This document shows, piece after piece, positions 34,965 through 43,260 of a stretch of DNA of 64,000 bases (position 1 is its first letter; every line of letters begins with the position of its first letter). Source of the DNA: RH-AL1 sp964244495 (lineage in GTDB: Bacteria; Pseudomonadota; Alphaproteobacteria; Rhizobiales; Beijerinckiaceae); the NCBI GenBank assembly GCA_964244495.1, contig CAXTIU010000007.1, positions 1 through 64,000 on the forward strand, read 5' to 3'. Both the position numbers and the translations under genes were made by a program. The notes below the pieces were generated by a model. The model worked only from the letters and a program-made list of their open reading frames with translations. It was not told the origin of the DNA and did no database searches.

Positions 34965-35851
34965 GCGGCGGCCCGCTTCTGGTCTTCGGCGCCGCCGGGC
35001 AGGTCGGCCAAGAACTGCTGGCGCTCGCCGCCGCGCGGGACGTGCCGGCGAGCGGCGTGACGCGCGTAGAGGCCGACATCACGGACGCCGAAGCGGTGAC
35101 CGCCCTCCTCGCGGCGAGGCGCCCGCGCCTGATCGTCAACGCCGCCGCCTACACGGCGGTGGACCGGGCGGAGAGCGAGCCGGACGCGGCGGAAGCCGGC
35201 AATGCGACGGGACCGGCGGTGCTGGCGCGGGCGGCGGACGCGGCCGGCGTGGCCCTGCTCCACCTGTCGACCGATTACGTCTTCGACGGCAGCAAGCCCG
35301 GTCCCTACACGGAGGACGATCCGATCGCGCCGCTCGGCGTCTACGGCCGCACCAAGGCGGAGGGCGAGGCCAGGGTGCGGGCGGCGGCGAGGCGGCACGT
35401 CATCCTGCGCACCGCCTGGGTCTACGGCGCCTACGGCAGCAACTTCCTGAAGACGATGCTGCGGCTCGCCGGCGAGCGCGACCGGCTGCGCGTCGTCGGC
35501 GACCAGCTCGGCTGCCCCACCGCGACGATCGACATCGCGGAGGCCATCCTCGCGGTCGATCGAACCCTCGCCGATGGCGGGCAGGGCTACGGCACCTTTC
35601 ATTTCGCTGGAACCGGGGACACGAGCTGGCACGGTCTCGCGGAGGCGATCGTGAGGGCGCAGGCACCCCGCACCGGCCGTCACCCACCGGTAGAGGCGAT
35701 CACAACCGCCGAGTACCCGACACCGGCGCGGCGCCCCGCCAACTCGCGGCTGGCCTCGCGGCGCTTCGCCGACGTCCACGGATATCGCGCCGCGCCCTGG
35801 CCGGACAGGGTCGAGGAGATCGTCGCGCGCCTGGTGTGTGGAAAGATGTGA
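34961..35851 (+). CDS. rfbD: dTDP-4-dehydrorhamnose reductase
   Basis: SDR reductase of 296 aa for the last step to dTDP-L-rhamnose. LLVFGAAGQVGQELLALA is the nucleotide motif. VNAAAYTAVDRAESEPD, HLSTDYVFDGSKPGPYTEDD and YGRTKAEGEARV (Tyr-x3-Lys) fix the family. The start is a GTG inside the GTGA overlap with the rfbB stop, giving translational coupling. The C-terminal ANSRLASRRFADVHG is also typical. A gap of 154 bases with no gene precedes rfbA. Confidence 0.93.
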   Translation: MSGGPLLVFGAAGQVGQELLALAAARDVPASGVTRVEADITDAEAVTALLAARRPRLIVNAAAYTAVDRAESEPDAAEAGNATGPAVLARAADAAGVALLHLSTDYVFDGSKPGPYTEDDPIAPLGVYGRTKAEGEARVRAAARRHVILRTAWVYGAYGSNFLKTMLRLAGERDRLRVVGDQLGCPTATIDIAEAILAVDRTLADGGQGYGTFHFAGTGDTSWHGLAEAIVRAQAPRTGRHPPVEAITTAEYPTPARRPANSRLASRRFADVHGYRAAPWPDRVEEIVARLVCGKM

Positions 35852-36005
35852 CGGAGGCGAAGCATCCAGGCCCTCGGACTCGGCCCTCGGACTCCGCCGT
35901 GGACGCGGCCCGACGCCTTCGCGACGCATCCGCTTTTCCTGAGAACCGCCGCGCATCGCCGACCGGGCCGATGCCCTAAACTCCAAGCGATGATAAGGAG
36001 AAGAC

Positions 36006-36878
36006 ATGAAAGGCATCGTACTCGCCGGCGGCTCGGGCACGCGGCTCTACCCACTGACCCTCGTGCTGTCGAAGCAGCTGCTGCCGGTCTATGACAAGCC
36101 GATGATCTATTACCCGCTCGGCACGCTGATGACGGCGGGCATCCGGGACATCCTGATCATCACCACGCCGCACGACCAATCCTTGTTCCAGCAGCTGCTC
36201 GGCGACGGCTCGGCGCTCGGCCTCAGCCTGTCCTACGCCGTGCAGCCTGAGCCGAACGGCCTCGCCGAGGCCTTCATCATCGGGCGCGGCTTCGTCGGCG
36301 GCGACCGCGTCGCCCTGGTGCTGGGCGACAACATCTTCTACGGTCATGGCCTGCCCGAGCTGCTCGCCTCGGCCACGGCCCGGACAAGGGGCGCGTCGGT
36401 CTTCGGCTACGTCGTCGCCGATCCCGAGCGATACGGCGTCGTCGAGATGGGCGAGGGCGGCCGCGCTCTGTCCATCGAGGAGAAGCCGGCCGCGCCGAAG
36501 TCCAACCTCGCCGTCACCGGCCTCTACTTCTACGACAACGACGTCCTCGACATCGCCGCCGCCATCCCGCCCTCGGCACGCGGCGAACTCGAGATCACGG
36601 ACGTCAACCGCGTCTACCTCGAACGCGGCTCGCTCAGCGTGGAGATCATGGGGCGCGGCTTCGCCTGGCTCGATACCGGCACGCACGACAGCCTTGCGGA
36701 GGCGGGGCAATTCGTGGAGATCCTGGAGCGACGGCAGGGCCTCAAGATGAGCTGCCTGGAGGAGATCGCCTTCCACCAGGGGTTCATCGACCGGGACACC
36801 CTGCTGAGGAGCGCGACGCGCTACGGGAAGTCGGGCTACGGCAAGTACCTCAGGCGGGTGGCCGAACTGGACGGCTGA
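36006..36878 (+). CDS. rfbA: Glucose-1-phosphate thymidylyltransferase
   Basis: Nucleotidyltransferase of 290 aa making dTDP-glucose from dTTP and glucose 1-phosphate, the first step of the rhamnose pathway. The N-terminus MKGIVLAGGSGTRLYPLT has the nucleotide-binding signature. KQLLPVYDKPMIYYPL, LVLGDNIFYGHG, EKPAAPKSNLAVTGLYFYD and FAWLDTGTHDSL complete the RmlA pattern. The length is normal. The ATG has a strong AAGGAGAAGAC site. With rfbC, B and D it gives a complete dTDP-L-rhamnose set, most likely for surface polysaccharide; no glycosyltransferase or polymerase is next to it. Confidence 0.95.
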   Translation: MKGIVLAGGSGTRLYPLTLVLSKQLLPVYDKPMIYYPLGTLMTAGIRDILIITTPHDQSLFQQLLGDGSALGLSLSYAVQPEPNGLAEAFIIGRGFVGGDRVALVLGDNIFYGHGLPELLASATARTRGASVFGYVVADPERYGVVEMGEGGRALSIEEKPAAPKSNLAVTGLYFYDNDVLDIAAAIPPSARGELEITDVNRVYLERGSLSVEIMGRGFAWLDTGTHDSLAEAGQFVEILERRQGLKMSCLEEIAFHQGFIDRDTLLRSATRYGKSGYGKYLRRVAELDG

Positions 36879-37107
36879 AGGTGGGAGCGTCCGGCCAGGG
36901 CGAGCCCAGTGTTCAGCCGGAACCGCAGGGGCCGAGGCCAAGGATCGTCACGGATGTCGACGGCGTAAGCGGCGTCGCGAGCAAGATGCGCCAAGCAGGT
37001 CACGGACGCCTCCGGCCGAACAAAGACGCCGGTTCACGACCTTCGCCCCCTCGCCGGCGACGATCAGCATGAGGCGGACGACGTGGCCGATCACCTGCGG
37101 AGGCGCA

Positions 37108-37347
37108 TCAAGCCCAATCGGCGCGCATCGCCTCTTCCGAAGCTTGCAACGTGCGAACGCTTTCCTCGACCGAACCGACGACCTCCAGCCTCGTCATCTC
37201 CGTATCGCCTAACAGCAAAATGCTGCACTTGGCGTGGCCGTATCGACCATTGAGGGGGACAACGGCTTTCACGGAACCGGGATGAACGGCGATGACATCC
37301 GCCGTGTGATCGGCGAGCTGAAACCTGCACAGTTCGTGGATCATCAT
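37108..37347 (-). CDS. Small conserved-looking hypothetical protein
   Basis: Protein of 79 aa, acidic to neutral, with no signal peptide or membrane segment. The reading suggests short beta-strands (HTADVIAVHPGSVKAVVPLN, KCSILLLGD, RLEVVGSVEESVRTLQA). It resembles the small FlbD-like beta proteins common in alphaproteobacteria that end in a VxxSVEExV segment. This is a weak resemblance. The ATG-ATG start has GGAAAGGAG spaced correctly. It is divergent from the small exported protein at 37581 and lies in DNA with lower GC than its surroundings. Confidence 0.6.
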   Translation of the reverse strand: MMIHELCRFQLADHTADVIAVHPGSVKAVVPLNGRYGHAKCSILLLGDTEMTRLEVVGSVEESVRTLQASEEAMRADWA

Positions 37348-37580
37348 CGTCTCCTTTCCACCGAGCATAACGCAGCCGGGAGCAGGAATGGAGGTCGGAC
37401 TCGAAGCGCGACAGTGAGACGCCCCGCCTGCGTAGCGGATCGAGCCGGCCCAACAACGATGCGCAGCATTTGCTCTAATTGACACGTTTGTGAACGCATA
37501 GCTGCCTTGCTGCACAGAAATATTGCACTTCTCTAGGGCGTCCACATGTTCCCTGTTCCGAACGCACAAGGATTGCTCAC

Positions 37581-37838
37581 ATGCAGATCAAAGGTCTCCT
37601 TCTCGTCACCGTAGCCGCCGTCGCCAGTTTCGCAGCCCTTCCGAGTGTCGCACAGACAGCCGACGCGGACACCCGCACCGCGCCCTTCCTTCAGCAGGGC
37701 AGCACGATCAACAACGCGGCCAACGCCAACCAGAATGCGCCTGGCGATGCACAGGAACTTTCGCCTGACACGAAGCAGTCAGCGACCGGCGGCCCTTCGG
37801 GCGGTTTTGGTCGCGGCGGCGCGGCGGGCGGCAACTGA
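37581..37838 (+). CDS. Small exported protein of unknown function
   Basis: Protein of 85 aa with a clear Sec signal peptide (MQIKGLLLVTVAAVASFAAL, cleavage probably after VAQ-TA or PSVAQ). The mature part is about 60 residues, rich in Asn, Gln and Gly (STINNAANANQNAPG) and ending in a Gly-rich tail. No family is recognised. A perfect hairpin 22 bases after the stop (37861-37887) looks like its terminator, which supports the gene being expressed. Confidence 0.65.
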   Translation: MQIKGLLLVTVAAVASFAALPSVAQTADADTRTAPFLQQGSTINNAANANQNAPGDAQELSPDTKQSATGGPSGGFGRGGAAGGN

Positions 37839-37860
37839 CGCCTGTCTGAGATAGGATGAA

Positions 37861-37887
37861 GCCCGGTTCCATCAAAAGGAACCGGGC
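37861..37887 (+). terminator. Hairpin terminator after the 85-aa exported protein gene
   Basis: Perfect 10-bp arms GCCCGGTTCC and GGAACCGGGC enclose the 7-base loop ATCAAAA. It lies 22 bases past the stop codon. No strong T-run follows, so termination efficiency is uncertain. Confidence 0.65.
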
Positions 37888-38083
37888 ACGGTTGCGGTCG
37901 AGCGCAGATTTCACGAGGCTGCGCCTTGCTTGCCGGTCATCGCGGCAAGAATACAGATGTATCGATTTCCAAATACGGGAGGTCGTCCTGGGCTTCGCAC
38001 CCGCCGCGCGCGCGCTCGCATTTCCGCTGCAACTTTTTCATAATCCACGAGCCGTCAATCGATGCGGAGGCGTTGGATAGGGT

Positions 38084-38611
38084 ATGCAAGCGGGTGCAAG
38101 GCACCGAGCGGTGATCGCTCTGGTGGTGACGGCGTACCTGACCGGCGCGTCGGCCGCGCAAACGACGACGATCCTGCCTCACGACACGTCGTCGGGGCTC
38201 GCGCCTTCGGGCGCCGCCCCCGCAATCGTCGCGACCCCACCCTCCATACCGCCGGCAGCCGCCGACGCGAACCGGCTCGACACGCCCGGTGAAACGTTGA
38301 AGAAGGCGGGAGCGGTGATCCGGGATCTGGCGTCCGGTAACGTGCACGCCTTGCGCAGAGGCCCGTTGCTCCTGCACGGCAATTTTTGCGGTATAGGCGG
38401 ACGACCCGGCCTCGCGCCGATCGACGCGTTGGACGCCGCCTGCAAGCGGCACGACGCCTGCACCAGGACCGGTTCCTTACCGAATTGCACCTGCGACGAA
38501 CGGCTCGAACGGGAGGCGACCGCTATCGCCGGCGATCCGGCGACCACGGCGGAACTCAAGGCGCTGGCCGCCGCCACCGCGGCCAGCATGGCGGTCCTGA
38601 TCTGCAAGTGA
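38084..38611 (+). CDS. Exported phospholipase A2-like protein
   Basis: Exported protein of 175 aa. A signal peptide (about residues 1-25, AVIALVVTAYLTGASA) precedes a Pro/Ala-rich linker and a compact PLA2-like core. The core has a calcium-loop-like HGNFCGIGGRPG at 98-109, the active-site pattern C-K-R-H123-D124-A-C and a following CTCDERL with the supporting Asp. Cysteines at C102, C120, C126, C135 and C137 could form disulfides. Known PLA2 enzymes hydrolyse the sn-2 ester of phospholipids with calcium. Bacterial members are few and mostly secreted. The final helix is Ala-rich. The ATG at 38084 has only a weak Shine-Dalgarno. Confidence 0.72.
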   Translation: MQAGARHRAVIALVVTAYLTGASAAQTTTILPHDTSSGLAPSGAAPAIVATPPSIPPAAADANRLDTPGETLKKAGAVIRDLASGNVHALRRGPLLLHGNFCGIGGRPGLAPIDALDAACKRHDACTRTGSLPNCTCDERLEREATAIAGDPATTAELKALAAATAASMAVLICK

Positions 38612-38687
38612 AGCGGCCGACGTACGGGCGCGGCGGTGTCGGCCCTCGCATCGAGCGACACCCAGGCCTGGACGGCGCGGCGACCGC

Positions 38688-40205
38688 TCAAGGCGTGCGG
38701 TAATGAGGCGACCTCGAAGCCGGCTTCGGTACAGAAAGCCGCAGCAGGCTTGCACAAGCCGCGACGATCGCGAAAGCGGCGGCCAGAAGCAGGTCGATCG
38801 TCTCGGCGTTGCCCGGCGCGAGGCGGAACAGCACGGCCGCCAGGGTCGCGCCCACGCTGAACCCGACGAACCGCGCGGTGGCGAGCATGCCGCCCGCCGC
38901 ACCCGCCCGACGCCTTGGCGCCGCCGATAGCAGGGTGCGGTTGTTGGGCGCCTGGAAGAAGGCGAAGCCCAGCCCGCACAGCGCCATGCGCCAGACGATA
39001 TCCTGCGTGGAGGCGTGCGACGGCATGACCGCGAGCAGCGCCAGGCCGATCGCCAGCACCACCAAGCCGGCACCGCCCAGGATCGCGGCGGGAACGCGGT
39101 CGGACAGCCAGCCCGCCAGGGGCGCCGCCAGGCCCAGGGCCACGGGCCAAGGCGTCATCAGCAGGCCCGTCTGCACCTGGTCGCGGTGGAGCACCGTCTC
39201 GTAGTAGAACGGCAGCGCGAGAAGGGCGAGCATCTGGGCGGCGAAGGAGCAGACCGAGGTCGCCACCGACAGGGCGAACACGGGGATGCGCATGAGGTCG
39301 ACGGGGATCAGCGGCTGATCGGACGCCGCCTCCCGCCGGAGGACGAACCAGCCCGCCACCACGGCCGCCAGGACCTCGAACGACGCGACGAGCCCCTCGC
39401 CCCCGCCGTGGGCGAACGTGTCCGCGCCGACGAAGAACAGACCGAAGGCCAGCGCGTTCAGCACCGCGCTCCGCCAGTCGAAACGGCGTTCCGACAGGTC
39501 GGAATACGGCAGCGCGCGCGACGCCAGCGCCATGTTGAGGATGCCGATCGGCACGTTGATCGCGAAGAGCCATTCCCACGAGCCGAGCGCCAGGATCGCG
39601 GACGCGATGGTTGGACCGAGTGCGGCGGCGGCGGACACGACGAGGGCGTTCAGGCCGACGCCTCGGCCGAGCGAGGCTTTGGGATAGGTGAAGCGCACCA
39701 GGGCGCCGTTCACGCTCAGGATCCCGGAGGCACCCAGCCCCTGCACGACGCGCGAGGTCACCAGTCCGGGAAGGGTATGCGACAGGGCGCAGGCCAGCGA
39801 CCCGGCGATGAAGACCACCAGGCCGACCTGGTACACGCGCCGGTATCCCACGCGTTCGCCGAGGGAGGCTAGCGGCAGGACGCTGACCACGAGCGCCAGC
39901 TGGTACGCGCCGATGACCCAGATCGAGGTCGCCGGCGTGGCGTGCAGTTGCCGGGCGATGGTGGGCAGGGCGATGTTGGCGACGGACGAGTCGAGCACCG
40001 CCATCGTGATGCCGAGCGCGATCGCCAGCATCGACCAGTACCGCAGCGGCGTCGGCAGGCCGTCCGGGTGCACGATGGCCGTCACGGGGAGCGCTCCGGA
40101 AGTGACGAACGGGGACGCGACCCGCGCCGCGCCGTCCGGTCGCACGATATGATCGCACGCTTCGTTCGCCGAAAGGGCCGGGCGCCCGCTCGTTGGCCCA
40201 TCCAT
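38688..40205 (-). CDS. MFS drug exporter, DHA2 (EmrB/QacA) family
   Basis: Proton-coupled exporter of about 505 aa with fourteen predicted helices. Family marks: MAVLDSSVANIALPTIARQL in helix 1, ATSIWVIGAYQLALVVSVLP in helix 2, LASLGERVGYRRVYQVG, VVQGLGASGILSVNGALVR in helix 4 and an antiporter-motif-like ALGPTIASAI in helix 5. The ATG at 40205 (MDGPTSGRP) is chosen over an upstream in-frame GTG without a ribosome site. It probably exports a toxic organic compound; the substrate is unknown. No TetR-type regulator is adjacent. Confidence 0.9.
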   Translation of the reverse strand: MDGPTSGRPALSANEACDHIVRPDGAARVASPFVTSGALPVTAIVHPDGLPTPLRYWSMLAIALGITMAVLDSSVANIALPTIARQLHATPATSIWVIGAYQLALVVSVLPLASLGERVGYRRVYQVGLVVFIAGSLACALSHTLPGLVTSRVVQGLGASGILSVNGALVRFTYPKASLGRGVGLNALVVSAAAALGPTIASAILALGSWEWLFAINVPIGILNMALASRALPYSDLSERRFDWRSAVLNALAFGLFFVGADTFAHGGGEGLVASFEVLAAVVAGWFVLRREAASDQPLIPVDLMRIPVFALSVATSVCSFAAQMLALLALPFYYETVLHRDQVQTGLLMTPWPVALGLAAPLAGWLSDRVPAAILGGAGLVVLAIGLALLAVMPSHASTQDIVWRMALCGLGFAFFQAPNNRTLLSAAPRRRAGAAGGMLATARFVGFSVGATLAAVLFRLAPGNAETIDLLLAAAFAIVAACASLLRLSVPKPASRSPHYRTP

Positions 40206-40420
40206 GTCGCCGCGCTCTTTCGGGATCGTTCCAAACGCAAGGTTCTCCCACCGGCCGGTCTTGAACGTCGGGTTCACGCACCGTGCCCGGCGGCGCGACC
40301 GCGAGGTTCGGCCGAGGCCCGGATACGAACTTGTTCAGACATTTGCGAGATAGAAACCCATCGTGCGCCGCTGGCAAGGACCGCAACGGTCACGAACGAG
40401 CAAGCGAACAGGGATAGGTC

Positions 40421-41989
40421 ATGCTGTCACGCCGCCAGGTTCTAGCGGCTTCCGCGTCGATGATCGCGGCGCCCGCTCTCGCGAAGGGGGACGCCCGCAC
40501 GCTCCGCTTCGCGCCGCGCTCCGACCTCGCGATCCTCGATCCGCTGTGGACCTCGGCGCTGATCACGCGCAACCACGCCTACATGGTCTACGACACCCTG
40601 TTCGGCGTCGACGCGGCGTTCCAGCCGAGCCCGCAGATGCTGGCGGGCACCTCCGTCGCCGACGACGGCCTGACATGGCGTTTGACCCTGCGCGAGGGCC
40701 AGACGTGGCATGACGGCGAGCGGGTGCTGGCGCGCGACTGCGTCGCCTCCATTCGGCGCTGGGGCGCGCGCGACTCCTACGGGCAAGCCCTGCTCGCCGC
40801 CACCAACGAGCTGGCGGCGCCGGACGACCGCACCATCGTCTTCCGACTGAAGAGACCCTTCGTCTACCTGCCGAACGCGCTCGGCAAGACATCGAGCTTC
40901 ATGCCGGCGATGATGCCGGAGCGCCTCGCGAGCGCCGATCCCACCAAGCCGTTGCCGGAGACCGTCGGGTCCGGCCCGTTCCGGTTCGCGGCCGCGCAAC
41001 GCGTCCCCGGGGCGCGGGCCGTCTACGAGCGCTTCACCGCCTACAAGCCCCGGGAGGACGGCGTCCCCTCGCGCACGGCCGGGCCGAAGCGGGTTCACTT
41101 CGACCGCGTCGAGTGGATCACCATGCCGGACGCCGGCACCGCCGCCGAGGCGCTGCAAGTCGGCGAGATCGACTGGTGGGACTACCCGCTGGTGGACCTG
41201 CTGCCCCAGCTCAGGGCCGACCCGAAGGTCACCGTCCAGCTGCTGGAGCGGAACGGGCAGTACAATTTCTTCCGCATGAACCAGCTGATCCCGCCCTTCG
41301 ACGATCCGGCGATCCGTCGCGCGATGCTGGGCGTCTTCGATCAGGACGACTTCATGGGCGCCGTCGCCGGCAACGACCACGCGCTATGGCGCGACCACGT
41401 CGGGATTTTCTGCCCCGGCACACCGCTCGCCAACGACGCCGGCCTCGCCGCGCTGACCACGCCGAGGGACCCCGAGGCGGCGAAGCGCGAGCTGAAGGCG
41501 AGCGGCTACGAGGGAGAGCCCGTCATCCTGCTCGCCGCCACCGACTTCCCGGCGCTCCGGGCGCTGGCGGAGGTCGCCGCGGACGCCATGCGGAAGGCCG
41601 GCATCGCGGTGGATTACCAGGCGCTGGACTGGGCGGGCGTCCAGCAGCGCCGCGTCAAGCGAGGTGCGGGCGGGTGGAACGCCTTCCTGAGCGCGTGGGA
41701 CGGCTCGGACGTGCTCGATCCCGCCGGCCACGTCATGCTGCGCGGCAACGGGGCGGAGGCCTGGTTCGGCTGGCCGACGGACCCCAAGCTGGAGCAGCTG
41801 CGAAGCGCGTGGTTCGAGGCGAAGGACCTGGCGCAGCAGGAAGCGATCGCACGGGCGATGCAGCGCGAGGCCTTCGTCAGCGTTCCCTACATTCCCGTGG
41901 GACAGAACTTCCAGCCGACCGCCTTCCGCTCGGACCTGAAAGGGCAGCTCGAAGGTTTCGCCCTGTTCTGGAACGTGCGACGCGAATGA
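40421..41989 (+). CDS. ABC transporter substrate-binding protein, family 5 (peptide/nickel type), Tat-exported
   Basis: Periplasmic binding protein of 522 aa. The twin-arginine signal is MLSRRQVLAASASMIAAPALA. The mature protein has the family 5 pattern: LRFAPRSDLAILDPLWTSA, MVYDTLFGVDA, LTWRLTLREGQTWHDGERV, VGSGPFRF and the tail YIPVGQNFQP. No permease or ATPase genes are next to it, so it is an orphan binding protein that must share a transporter. The ligand may be a peptide, an opine or another solute. A 14-bp perfect hairpin follows at 42081-42117. Confidence 0.9.
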   Translation: MLSRRQVLAASASMIAAPALAKGDARTLRFAPRSDLAILDPLWTSALITRNHAYMVYDTLFGVDAAFQPSPQMLAGTSVADDGLTWRLTLREGQTWHDGERVLARDCVASIRRWGARDSYGQALLAATNELAAPDDRTIVFRLKRPFVYLPNALGKTSSFMPAMMPERLASADPTKPLPETVGSGPFRFAAAQRVPGARAVYERFTAYKPREDGVPSRTAGPKRVHFDRVEWITMPDAGTAAEALQVGEIDWWDYPLVDLLPQLRADPKVTVQLLERNGQYNFFRMNQLIPPFDDPAIRRAMLGVFDQDDFMGAVAGNDHALWRDHVGIFCPGTPLANDAGLAALTTPRDPEAAKRELKASGYEGEPVILLAATDFPALRALAEVAADAMRKAGIAVDYQALDWAGVQQRRVKRGAGGWNAFLSAWDGSDVLDPAGHVMLRGNGAEAWFGWPTDPKLEQLRSAWFEAKDLAQQEAIARAMQREAFVSVPYIPVGQNFQPTAFRSDLKGQLEGFALFWNVRRE

Positions 41990-42312
41990 TCGGGCGCGCT
42001 GAAGGCGAGCTGCCGTTGGACCATGCCTGCGCCGCGCGTCCTTCCGTCTCGGATGTCGAACTGAGTCCGATCCGGGGGCGGCCGCTCGCCCGACGACGCT
42101 CGTGTCGGGCGAGCGGCCCGCAACCCGCGCGGCGGCACCCGCGCGAAAACAAGGATCTACAGTACCGAGCGGATGCCGCGTGGTGAAGCCGAATGATCAG
42201 GCCAATATTGCCGACGCGGACGCGGATGGATAGATAAACAGCCCGCTGCGCCAGGATTCCCTTGACTTGCGTTGTCATGCGCCCGAACTGGAAACAGACC
42301 CATGACAGAGGT
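41990..42312. other. Intergenic region between binding-protein gene and mucR
   Basis: About 320 bases containing the strong hairpin at 42081-42117 and, to its right, lower-GC sequence that should hold the mucR promoter. No other gene is supported. Confidence 0.45.
42081..42117. terminator. Perfect 14-bp hairpin, probable terminator
   Basis: GCCGCTCGCCCGAC (42081-42094) and its exact complement (42104-42117) enclose a 9-base loop. It lies 92 bases after the stop of the binding-protein gene. No T-run follows. It could also act as a transcript-stabilising hairpin. Confidence 0.6.
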
Positions 42313-42876
42313 GTGAATTTGAACTATCTGGAACAACAATCGAACGACGGTATCGTTGCCAACATCGTCTCGGCTTACGTCTCGCAGAACCACATACAGC
42401 CGGCTGATTTGCCGAAGCTGATCGCCGTCGTTCACGAGGCGATCCTGAAATTGCAGGCTCCCGATGCCGCGATCTCAGCCGAGAAACTTCCGGAACCCGC
42501 CGTGTCGATCAAGAAGTCTGTCACCGCGGAATACATCGTCTGCCTCGAGGACGGCAAGAAATTCAAATCGCTCCGACGACACCTGATGTCCGCCTACAAC
42601 ATGACGCCGGAAGCCTATCGCGAGAAGTGGAAGCTTGCATCGGACTACCCGATGGTCGCGCCGGGCTACTCGGCGACGCGCTCGCGGTTGGCCAAGGCCA
42701 GCGGCCTGGGCAACGTCACGCGGAGAACCGAAGACGCGGCCGGACCTGCGGCCGAAATCGTTGCGGGTGAAAGGCCGGAGGCCGACGTCCCGGACGCCGC
42801 CGAATCGGCCGCGGAGCCGAAGAAGACGCGGGGCCGGCCGAAGAAACAGAACGAGCTCGCGCGGAAGGCGGCTTAG
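42313..42876 (+). CDS. mucR: MucR/Ros family transcriptional regulator
   Basis: DNA-binding regulator of about 187 aa. The zinc-finger core is EYIVCLEDGKKFKSLRRHL then MSAYNMTPEAYREKWKL, followed by the highly conserved YPMVAPGYSATRS. The extended C-terminal tail is Ala/Glu-rich and ends in an AT-hook-like KKTRGRPKKQ, which is longer than usual for MucR. MucR proteins in Rhizobiales control exopolysaccharide, motility and cell-cycle genes by binding AT-rich targets. The start is uncertain: GTG at 42313 after AGAGGT, or ATG at 42277. A good hairpin terminator follows at 42930. Confidence 0.92.
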   Translation: MNLNYLEQQSNDGIVANIVSAYVSQNHIQPADLPKLIAVVHEAILKLQAPDAAISAEKLPEPAVSIKKSVTAEYIVCLEDGKKFKSLRRHLMSAYNMTPEAYREKWKLASDYPMVAPGYSATRSRLAKASGLGNVTRRTEDAAGPAAEIVAGERPEADVPDAAESAAEPKKTRGRPKKQNELARKAA

Positions 42877-43260
42877 CCGCCTTGCCCATCCGCCTCGCGG
42901 CGTGTGGCGAGCGCGATCGAACGTCATCGAAGGGACCGGCGTGACCTGTCCCTTTCTTCGTCTTAAGTTCACATCGAGCAACGAGAGCCGCCCCCGCCCG
43001 TCGCCCGAGGGTGGATGACGCCGCGTCGCCACCATTCCGCGTCGCGCGGCACCGGGTCTGCGGACGCACACGCGCCTTCCACGCGACCGCCGGGGAGGTG
43101 AAAAGCGCGGCTCGGTCGCCCGCTCGCGAGACGGGTGTGAGAAGCCGCGGACCGTCAACGATCGCAAGTCTATCTTGACGCTGGCGCGCCTCGTCGCCAA
43201 CGGTCCACTTGCGCCGTAGCGATGCCGCACGAAGAAGAACGTATCACCGGGGAGGTTGCC
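42877..43260. other. Intergenic region between mucR and acyl-CoA synthetase gene
   Basis: About 385 bases. It contains the mucR terminator hairpin (42930-42954) and then GC-rich sequence with no supported gene. The synthetase Shine-Dalgarno GGGGAGG is at the right end. Confidence 0.45.
42930..42954 (+). terminator. Rho-independent terminator of mucR
   Basis: Arms AAGGGAC (42930-42936) and GTCCCTT (42948-42954) flank an 11-base loop and are followed by TCTTCGTCTT. It lies 54 bases after the mucR stop codon. Confidence 0.75.

Noticed and set aside
37479..37484. TTGACA hexamer as a promoter for the 85-aa protein gene
   Set aside because: No convincing -10 element at the right spacing; not listed.
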